From Actinomycetota bacterium (lineage in GTDB: Bacteria; Actinomycetota; Actinomycetes; Nanopelagicales; Nanopelagicaceae), in assembly GCA_027730465.1 (NCBI GenBank), contig JAQCGQ010000026.1:1-8960 (forward strand): a stretch of 8,960 nt of DNA. The letters run 5' to 3'. The position numbers were made by a program, and so were the translations under genes. The first letter of the stretch is position 1; each line of letters begins with the position of its first letter. This document shows, piece after piece, positions 1 through 4,619 of the stretch. The notes under the pieces were generated by a model that worked only from the letters and a program-made list of their open reading frames with translations, made no database searches and was not told the origin of the DNA.

Positions 1-56
1 GCTGTATTAAATAGAGATAGGCAGGCCAGTAGTGAAATGATAGACAGAGTTTTCAT
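1..56 (-). CDS. Start of a probable secreted protein, cut by the window edge
   Basis: An ATG on the minus strand (56 to 54) opens a frame that runs off the left edge with no stop. The 18 complete codons read MKTLSIISLLACLSLFNT. This looks like the beginning of a Sec signal peptide: one lysine followed by a hydrophobic stretch. No clear lipobox is present, although Cys12 lies inside the hydrophobic run. Upstream there is no Shine-Dalgarno sequence, but a TATGAT hexamer lies 11 bases before the ATG (plus positions 68-73), which would give a very short leader. It is divergent from the membrane-protein gene at 159. Too little is visible to name a family, and the frame could be fortuitous because it is only 56 bases long. 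Confidence 0.4.
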   Translation of the reverse strand, partial: MKTLSIISLLACLSLFNT

Positions 57-158
57 ACGGTGATTTAATCATATTAAACTTAAAAATAGGTTAGAAACCT
101 CCAGATTTACTCTCACTACCTATTGTTATTCATATTTAGAGAGGTCTAGCCTTCTTAT
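57..158. promoter_or_regulatory. Divergent intergenic region with likely promoters for both sides
   Basis: This 102-base AT-rich stretch lies between the left-edge minus-strand start and the plus-strand membrane-protein gene. On the minus side TATGAT (68-73) resembles a -10 box. On the plus side TAGCCT (147-152) fits the loose actinobacterial TANNNT pattern and ends 6 bases before the ATG at 159, the spacing expected of a leaderless transcript. An AGAGAGG run at 138-144 is 14 bases from that ATG, too far for normal ribosome binding. The -35 boxes are not convincing, so the promoter calls are tentative. Confidence 0.35.
88..100. repeat. Small inverted repeat AGGTT-aga-AACCT in the divergent region
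   Basis: Five bases at 88-92 are the exact reverse complement of 96-100, separated by three bases. There is no following T-run on either strand, so it is not a terminator. Its place between two divergent genes suits an operator, but a 5 bp arm can occur by chance in AT-rich DNA. Confidence 0.3.
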
Positions 159-530
159 ATGTATCAGCACGGGATTAAGAGCACACTTAAAGCTGGCTCA
201 ATAGTCTTTGGTGCATCTGCGCTATTTCTTCTTATCGCACCAGCCTTATTTCTAGATCTACTAGGCGCTGATGATTCAAATCAAATGATCTGGGCAATGC
301 GAATGATTGCAATCACCTTGCTCGCTCTGGCTGGAAATATGTGGCAGAACTCAAAGTTAAATACTGCTGCATCATTAGGCTTTGTTGGCAGAGTGATGTT
401 CATCGCAGCAGCAGGTCTTGGCTTCTTAACAATCTTTATTCCGAATGAATTAACCCCCTTTGCTATTGCATATGCAATTATCGGCTTTAGCTTTTCTATC
501 TCATACCTCATAAATCTAATAAGAAAGTAA
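159..530 (+). CDS. Small four-helix membrane protein of unknown function
   Basis: The 123-residue product is strongly hydrophobic. Four transmembrane segments can be drawn at about residues 12-32, 43-61, 71-94 and 99-121, joined by short polar loops, with a basic C-terminal end (RK). There is no signal peptide and no catalytic motif, and I do not recognise the family. The ATG at 159 is the first possible start, because a TAG in frame lies at 147-149. It has no well-placed Shine-Dalgarno sequence, which suggests leaderless or weak initiation. The stop is only 22 bases before the DUF2256-like gene, so it probably leads the same transcript as the photolyase and tspO. That context suggests, but does not show, a role in the membrane response to light or oxidative stress. 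Confidence 0.75.
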   Translation: MYQHGIKSTLKAGSIVFGASALFLLIAPALFLDLLGADDSNQMIWAMRMIAITLLALAGNMWQNSKLNTAASLGFVGRVMFIAAAGLGFLTIFIPNELTPFAIAYAIIGFSFSISYLINLIRK

Positions 531-562
531 GGCAAGCACCTACTATTGCCCTATGCGGGCAA
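531..562 (+). promoter_or_regulatory. Two competing hairpins around the DUF2256 start codon
   Basis: TTGCCC (546-551) can pair with GGGCAA (557-562), leaving a 5-base loop that contains the ATG at 553-555. Bases 546-550 can instead pair with GGCAA at 531-535, just after the stop of the preceding gene, with a 10-base loop. The two structures are mutually exclusive. No good Shine-Dalgarno sequence is present. They might control or couple translation of the downstream genes. The pairing is seen in the sequence; the function is inference. Confidence 0.3.
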
Positions 563-690
563 AGATTAAAAATGGCTTTGAGCCAAAAATCTGTGTTACA
601 TGTGGCCTAGCTTTTGAGTGGCGGAAAAAATGGGCAAAGAATTGGGAGCAGGTTAAGTACTGCAGTAAACGGTGTTCGGGTAAAAAATGA
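553..690 (+). CDS. DUF2256-type small cysteine (zinc-ribbon-like) protein
   Basis: This 45-residue product is basic and aromatic. It has two cysteine pairs, CVTC (14-17) and CSKRC (37-41), and between them the segment [15 protein letters not shown] (23-37), which matches my memory of the DUF2256 family. That family is typically 40-60 residues and is often encoded beside photolyase/cryptochrome genes. The four cysteines probably bind a metal, most likely zinc, but the role of the family is unknown. The stop TGA overlaps the photolyase ATG as ATGA (687-690), so the two are very likely translationally coupled. The ATG sits in a hairpin loop. It is easily missed because of its size, but the motif and the coupling make it convincing. 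Confidence 0.85.
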   Translation: MRAKIKNGFEPKICVTCGLAFEWRKKWAKNWEQVKYCSKRCSGKK

Positions 691-2159
691 AGCAAATTAT
701 TTATGTCAGCCATGATCAACTAAATTCAAAGTATGGCGCGCTAAAAAACGCTGATCCAAAAAATGATCTAATTGTTTTAGTTGAAAGTGCTCGAATGGTT
801 ACTGGTGATCATTGGAACAAGATAAGGCTCTATTTTCTTATCTCAAGTGCGCACCATTTCGCCCAAGAACTAAAAGATGCTGGTTTTAAGGTTATCTATC
901 AAAAAGCTGCCACAACTGTTGATGGCTTAAAAATGATACAAAGTGAGTATAAAAATTTGCCAATCATCTCATGTACGCCTTCATCTTATAGATTACACAA
1001 ATCATTATCGGATTTTGGCGTTAAGTTTGTTGAAAATGATTTCTTTTTAACACCTAAATCATTATTTGAAGAGTGGGCAGGTAAACAAAAAAGCTATCTG
1101 ATGGAGTCCTTTTATAGAAGCCAGCGAGTTAGGCTAAATATCTTGATAGAAAAAGGTAAACCAGTAGGTGGGGCTTGGAACTTTGATAAAGAAAATCGCT
1201 CACCTCTGCCGAAAGGTTATAAATTTCCGCCATATCTTGAACATAAGCTAGATGAGATTGATCTAAAAGTTGCTAAAGAGTTAGGGATCAACGCAGTTAC
1301 TACCTGGGGTACAAGTAGGGCAGCAGCTCTAAAAGCATTAAAGAATTTCTTGGAGAAACACTTTAAATCCTTCGGTCCTTATGAGGATGCAATGACAAGT
1401 GATAATTGGGCACTTCATCATTCACTACTTAGTCCTTATATAAATAACGGCCTACTTCACCCAAGTGAGGTAGTAGATGCAGCTGTTAAAAGATTTGAAA
1501 AAGGTGATATTCCAATTGCCTCAGCTGAAGGATTTATCCGCCAGATTATTGGCTGGCGTGAATATGTAAATGGGATGTATTGGTATTTAGGTGAGGATTA
1601 CAACGAAGGTAATCATTTAAACGCAAAACGGGACTTACTACCACTATTTACTAACCCTGATAAAACAAAAATGAATTGCATTAAAACTACCGTGTCAGAT
1701 ATTAATCAGCGTGCTTGGGTTGCTCATATTCCCCGGCTTATGTTGCTTAGTAACTTAGCTTTAATTACTGGAACTAACCCGCAGCAGTTTTTGCAGTGGA
1801 TGAGGCAGGTATTTATCGATGCAAGTGATTGGGTGATGGTGCCAAATGTAATTGGGATGGGTGTGCACGCAGATGATGGCGTGATGATGACAAAGCCATA
1901 CGCCGCAGGTGGTGCTTACATCTCAAAGATGAGTAATTACTGCAAAGGTTGTTTTTATGACCCAAAGCTTAGAGTTGGTGAGAATGCCTGCCCCTTTACA
2001 ACTTTATATTGGGACTTTCTAGATCGAAATTTAGAGGAGTTTCGCGGTAATCATCGAATGAGTCAGCAATTATTTGGAATTAATAGACTTAAAGATATGC
2101 CCGAGGTTAGACAGCGAGCAGCTAAGGTTCTTGCAGGATTAGAAAAGGGTGAGATTTAA
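687..2159 (+). CDS. phrB: Iron-sulfur photolyase/cryptochrome (FeS-BCP, (6-4) photolyase type)
   Basis: The 490-residue protein has the deoxyribodipyrimidine photolyase-related N-terminal domain (about 1-200) followed by the helical FAD-binding domain. Four cysteines at 331, 419, 422 and 435 have gaps of 88, 3 and 13, the spacing I recall for the 4Fe-4S ligands of Agrobacterium PhrB. Other family signatures are [11 protein letters not shown] (381-391), [11 protein letters not shown] (402-412) and NHRM (455-458). Members bind FAD, a lumazine antenna and 4Fe-4S, and repair (6-4) photoproducts in DNA with blue light; some act as photoreceptors. His347 fits the essential active-site histidine, but the preceding residue is Ala346 where relatives I recall have a second His. 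The start is fixed by the ATGA overlap with the upstream gene. Length is normal. Repair is likely; a sensory role is possible. Confidence 0.93.
   Translation: MKQIIYVSHDQLNSKYGALKNADPKNDLIVLVESARMVTGDHWNKIRLYFLISSAHHFAQELKDAGFKVIYQKAATTVDGLKMIQSEYKNLPIISCTPSSYRLHKSLSDFGVKFVENDFFLTPKSLFEEWAGKQKSYLMESFYRSQRVRLNILIEKGKPVGGAWNFDKENRSPLPKGYKFPPYLEHKLDEIDLKVAKELGINAVTTWGTSRAAALKALKNFLEKHFKSFGPYEDAMTSDNWALHHSLLSPYINNGLLHPSEVVDAAVKRFEKGDIPIASAEGFIRQIIGWREYVNGMYWYLGEDYNEGNHLNAKRDLLPLFTNPDKTKMNCIKTTVSDINQRAWVAHIPRLMLLSNLALITGTNPQQFLQWMRQVFIDASDWVMVPNVIGMGVHADDGVMMTKPYAAGGAYISKMSNYCKGCFYDPKLRVGENACPFTTLYWDFLDRNLEEFRGNHRMSQQLFGINRLKDMPEVRQRAAKVLAGLEKGEI
2147..2153 (+). promoter_or_regulatory. Ribosome binding site deciding the tspO start
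   Basis: GGGTGAG lies inside the end of the photolyase gene, 7 bases before the ATG at 2161. It supports that ATG over the in-frame GTG at 2149, which lies within this motif and would add only four residues (MRFK). Confidence 0.5.
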
Positions 2160-2160
2160 A

Positions 2161-2622
2161 ATGAAGAATTTACTCTCCGTAACTGGAATCGGTTTGGTTT
2201 TTATCTATGCAATAGGTTCTAGTCTCTGGGTAAACACACGAGATAATTGGTATCGATCATTAAATGCTCCCGCCTGGCAACCACCTGATTTTATCTTTGG
2301 CGTAATCTGGCCATATAACTTTGTTGTATTAGGGATTGCTGCATATATTGTGTCAAATAGATTAAGTACTCCTAAAGCTCTTATCTATCTCTCATTATTT
2401 GCAATCTCTATTATTTGTGCTTTGACTTGGGCTTATCAGTTCTATCGTCCCCACAATTTAGTAGCAGCCTCAATAGCACTTGCACTAGTAGCTTTGTTTA
2501 CTCTTCCAATGATGTTTTTTATCTATCAAGCATCTGTTTATCTCTTTATTTGCGTTATTCCATATCAACTCTGGGTAATTACTGCCAGCACTCTAAGCTA
2601 TCAATATTCAAAGCTTAATTAA
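2161..2622 (+). CDS. tspO: TspO/MBR family tryptophan-rich membrane protein
   Basis: The 153-residue product has five predicted membrane helices (about 5-23, 43-64, 72-95, 99-124 and 126-147), the TspO fold and usual length. The family signature is clear: WYRSLNAPAWQPPDFIFG at 30-47, then IWP at 49-51, and PYQLWV near the C-terminus (134-139). TspO proteins bind porphyrins, heme and other lipophilic ligands and influence tetrapyrrole and stress responses. In Rhodobacter they link oxygen and light to pigment genes. The region normally reading ALNxLW is here ALTWAYQF (87-94), so the usual Asn and Trp are replaced. The ATG lies just past the photolyase stop, one base between them, so co-expression with that light-dependent enzyme is nearly certain. 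An alternative GTG start at 2149 is possible. Confidence 0.88.
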   Translation: MKNLLSVTGIGLVFIYAIGSSLWVNTRDNWYRSLNAPAWQPPDFIFGVIWPYNFVVLGIAAYIVSNRLSTPKALIYLSLFAISIICALTWAYQFYRPHNLVAASIALALVALFTLPMMFFIYQASVYLFICVIPYQLWVITASTLSYQYSKLN

Positions 2623-2623
2623 G
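2614..2623. repeat. 10-bp perfect palindrome holding both convergent stop codons
   Basis: CTTAATTAAG equals its own reverse complement. It contains the tspO stop TAA (2620-2622) on the plus strand and the nuclease stop TAA (2617-2615) on the minus strand, placed symmetrically. No strong terminator follows on either strand, so the two transcripts may overlap at their 3' ends. Confidence 0.6.
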
Positions 2624-3244
2624 AATCTTTTGCCCCACGCACTTTTTTAAGATTTTAACTATCGCATCTTTTTCAGGTTGTGTTACCCAAAGACCATACT
2701 TTGCTTTAACTGCAACCTGTCTTGAGACATAATCACAGCGATAGCTTTTAAGTGGTGGCAGCCAGGTAGCAGCATCACCATCACCTTTTTGGCGATTGAG
2801 TGAGAAATCAACTGCGAGTAAATTAAGTGGATCATTTGCAATCTGCTGGCGCTTTGTTTTATCAAAGTAGGCCGCCCCAGTTTGCCAAGCATTAGATAGA
2901 GCCACTACATGATCAATATCAATAGTTGATTTAGTGCTACTAAATGTAATTATTTTGCCACTATATGGATCAAGTAATGATCCTGTAAATACCTTGCAAT
3001 CTCTGGTGCCAACTTTAAAAACTAAGGCTGTTAGATCTCGCTTTAATGTGTCGTTTCTAGCATCACAACCATTGCGATCAAGATCTGACCAGTGGGTGAA
3101 TTGGGCGCGGGTATAGCCGGTCTTAGCCGCTCGTCCTTTAACAGATAATGAGTTTAAAACTGTTAACGCATCATCACTTGGCGCAGCACTCACCTGCAAT
3201 GGGATGCAGGTGAGAAGTAGGCTAAGTAGAACTATCCGTCTCAT
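2615..3244 (-). CDS. Secreted HNH endonuclease-like protein (DUF1524/GmrSD C-terminal type)
   Basis: The 209-residue protein begins with a signal peptide (MRRIVLLSLLLTCIPLQVSA, probable cut after residue 20). The mature part matches the small exported actinobacterial HNH family: DLDRNGCDARNDTLKRDL (54-71), GTRDC (79-83), the core IDIDHVVALSNAW (108-120) with Asp111-His112 as the likely catalytic pair, NDPLNLLAVD (137-146) and QKGDGDAATWLPP (152-164). Cys60, Cys83, Cys170 and Cys202 could form two disulfides, suiting an extracellular protein. Such proteins are expected to be metal-dependent nucleases, perhaps for scavenging DNA or nutrients; the substrate is not shown. No methylase or GmrS partner lies nearby, so it is not a restriction system. 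The gene is 39 bases downstream of the UbiA gene and lacks a clear Shine-Dalgarno sequence. Confidence 0.85.
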   Translation of the reverse strand: MRRIVLLSLLLTCIPLQVSAAPSDDALTVLNSLSVKGRAAKTGYTRAQFTHWSDLDRNGCDARNDTLKRDLTALVFKVGTRDCKVFTGSLLDPYSGKIITFSSTKSTIDIDHVVALSNAWQTGAAYFDKTKRQQIANDPLNLLAVDFSLNRQKGDGDAATWLPPLKSYRCDYVSRQVAVKAKYGLWVTQPEKDAIVKILKKCVGQKILN

Positions 3245-3252
3245 GCAGCAAT

Positions 3253-3258
3253 ACTCTA
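3253..3258 (-). promoter_or_regulatory. Possible -10 box for the HNH gene
   Basis: On the minus strand TAGAGT fits TANNNT and ends 8 bases before the ATG at 3244. This would give a leaderless or nearly leaderless mRNA, in keeping with the missing Shine-Dalgarno sequence. No -35 element is evident, and read-through from the UbiA gene is equally possible. Confidence 0.22.
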
Positions 3259-3265
3259 AGTAATG

Positions 3266-3280
3266 CTTGCTTAAAGCAAG
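3266..3280 (-). terminator. Hairpin just after the UbiA stop, weak terminator or operator
   Basis: CTTGCTT (3266-3272) and AAGCAAG (3274-3280) are exact inverted arms around one base; a 6 bp stem with a 3-base loop is realistic. It begins three bases after the UbiA stop codon. On the minus strand no U-run follows (CATTACTT), so as an intrinsic terminator it is weak. It could instead be a regulatory site for the HNH gene. Confidence 0.35.
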
Positions 3281-3283
3281 TAT

Positions 3284-4096
3284 TTATACTGTAAAACTAC
3301 CGAGAGTTTTATCGGCTGCATTTATGAACATAATTACATCAATTATTGCGGTAATCATTAGTGCTTTAAAGATGATTTTATTTGGGGCAACTGAGGTGAT
3401 AAGTGCAAAAACTAAACCAATTATCAAAAGCGGCAAATTTGAATTAGCACTATGAAGAATGAAGGTAGCTGTAATTAGTAAGAGGCTAGTTACTAATCTT
3501 GAGCCCTTCTTACCAATGTGCTGAGGTAAACCTTTAATTTTTGACTCTAAATCTTGATCAAGATCTTTAAGCACATTTGCAAAGTGGGCCGCCACACCTA
3601 TTAAAGCCGCTGTGCTGATATACCAAAGTGGTGGTGGGCGATCTGTTGCCAGCACAACACATGAAACCAAAGCAGAAAATGCGAGAGCGTATGGAATGGG
3701 TGAGAGCAGGGTAGATTTAAAGAAAAAGTTGTAGCTAACTCCCATGCCAACTCCAAATAAATACACAAGGCCACCTTTAAGGCCAAGAGGGCCAAGGATG
3801 TTTATCAAAACTGTAAAGGGTGCAACAATTTTTATGGCTGTGCGTAATTTAGTAGTAGTAATTTGCCCACTAACTAGTGGTTTAGCCATTCGCTTATGTT
3901 TTAGATCATCTGAGAAATCATTTAAATCATTGGTAAAACCAACTAGGAGTTGGCCAAGAAATACGCCGAAAGCAATTACAAGTGCTGGCCCTTCCCACCA
4001 AAGTGTTGTGGCAAGAAGGTAGGAGACAGTTGTAACTGCCATAGTTGGACCAAAATGTGAAGCTTTAAGTAAAGCTAGCAAACTATCTCTTGCCAA
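3284..4096 (-). CDS. UbiA-family membrane prenyltransferase
   Basis: The 270-residue protein has about eight or nine hydrophobic helices and both aspartate-rich motifs of the UbiA superfamily: NDLNDFSDD at 56-64 (NDxxDxxxD) and DLDQD at 178-182, followed by the typical LPQHIG (190-195). These enzymes use Mg2+ to transfer a prenyl chain from its diphosphate to an acceptor such as a quinone precursor, sugar phosphate or tetrapyrrole. The acceptor cannot be told from sequence. The N-terminal LLKASHFGPTMAV (9-21) is characteristic of an actinobacterial subgroup. The start is TTG at 4096, preceded by AGAAGG only three bases away and by an in-frame stop. It overlaps the TPR gene by 14 bases. The later ATG (codon 19) would cut the conserved N-terminus, while TTG codon 6 remains possible. 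Confidence 0.88.
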   Translation of the reverse strand: MARDSLLALLKASHFGPTMAVTTVSYLLATTLWWEGPALVIAFGVFLGQLLVGFTNDLNDFSDDLKHKRMAKPLVSGQITTTKLRTAIKIVAPFTVLINILGPLGLKGGLVYLFGVGMGVSYNFFFKSTLLSPIPYALAFSALVSCVVLATDRPPPLWYISTAALIGVAAHFANVLKDLDQDLESKIKGLPQHIGKKGSRLVTSLLLITATFILHSANSNLPLLIIGLVFALITSVAPNKIIFKALMITAIIDVIMFINAADKTLGSFTV

Positions 4097-4601
4097 TCGC
4101 CTTCTTTAAGTCCAAGTACTCACCGCATTTTAATCCACAAAGTTTTTCTAACTTCACTAGATTCTTTTTTGCAGCGGATACCTTATTAGTTAATACAAAT
4201 AACTCGCCTTGATACTCAAGGGCGCCAAGATGATTAGGGTTTATCTTTAGTGCTTTTTTATAGTATGCATTAGCTGGCTTATATTGCTTCAGTTTTCTAG
4301 AACTATAACCTAGCAAGTTGTTAACATCAGCATTATTCTTAAACTCTGAATCAATTATCTTAAGAGCTGAAAGAGCCTGCTTAAAATTATTTGCATTAAG
4401 TAAAGTAGTCACTTTAGCTAACTCACTATTAACTGTTTTAACAGCTGCTGGGGTTGGAGTTGGCGCAGCCTGAGTTGGAGTTGGTGTTGGCGTTGGTGTT
4501 GCAACTGGAGCTGGGGCCGGGGCGGATCCACCGCCAGTATTTGCAGCATTTGCAGAAGAAGTCATAGCAAGAAGTAGAGTGATAATTAATGTTAGGCGCA
4601 T
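4083..4601 (-). CDS. Exported TPR protein with Pro/Thr-rich linker
   Basis: The 172-residue protein has a signal peptide (hydrophobic 4-14, probable cut after ANA, residues 17-19). A low-complexity linker of TP, AP and PT repeats (about 22-53) follows, then a helical domain. Residues 91-124 form a clear tetratricopeptide unit (LLGYSSRKLKQYKPANAYYKKAL, then NP), flanked by weaker helical pairs at 57-85 and 125-152. The C-terminal end has CGLKC (155-159) followed by EYLDLKKAI, a tail I recall from other exported TPR proteins; the cysteines may form a disulfide. TPR domains mediate protein contacts, but no partner is apparent. It lies 18 bases downstream of leuS and overlaps the UbiA gene. The linker suggests that the TPR part is held away from the membrane or cell wall. 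Confidence 0.8.
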   Translation of the reverse strand: MRLTLIITLLLAMTSSANAANTGGGSAPAPAPVATPTPTPTPTQAAPTPTPAAVKTVNSELAKVTTLLNANNFKQALSALKIIDSEFKNNADVNNLLGYSSRKLKQYKPANAYYKKALKINPNHLGALEYQGELFVLTNKVSAAKKNLVKLEKLCGLKCGEYLDLKKAIGKR

Positions 4602-4607
4602 GAGAAA

Positions 4608-4613
4608 ATATTA
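4608..4613 (-). promoter_or_regulatory. Candidate -10 box for a leaderless TPR-gene transcript
   Basis: In the 18-base gap after leuS the minus strand reads TAATAT, then six bases, then the ATG at 4601. That is the spacing of an actinobacterial -10 hexamer to a start-codon transcription start. No Shine-Dalgarno sequence is present. It would give the TPR-UbiA pair its own promoter within the leuS transcription unit. Confidence 0.4.
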
Positions 4614-4619
4614 CACTTA

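Noticed and set aside
2149..2160. GTG at 2149 as the tspO start
   Set aside because: The ATG at 2161 has GGGTGAG at a 7-base distance; the GTG lies within that site and adds only four residues outside the fold.
2415..2618. 67-codon frame overlapping tspO in another frame
   Set aside because: Ser-rich shadow; the TspO frame has the family signatures and the natural coupling to the photolyase gene.
2615..3244. HNH gene as part of a GmrSD or other restriction system
   Set aside because: It has an export signal, stands alone without a GmrS, methylase or specificity subunit, and matches the small secreted HNH family.
3744..4022. 92-codon open frame on the plus strand
   Set aside because: It is antisense to the UbiA gene, whose motifs are clear; the translated product is a Pro/Arg-rich shadow with no family look.
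4023..4042. ATG at 4042 as the UbiA start
   Set aside because: It would remove the conserved LLKASHFGPT segment; the TTG at 4096 (or TTG codon 6) keeps it.
4433..4520. Short tandem-repeat-like stretch of GGTGTTGGC units
   Set aside because: It codes for the Thr-Pro linker of the TPR protein in frame, so it is coding low complexity rather than a non-coding or CRISPR repeat.
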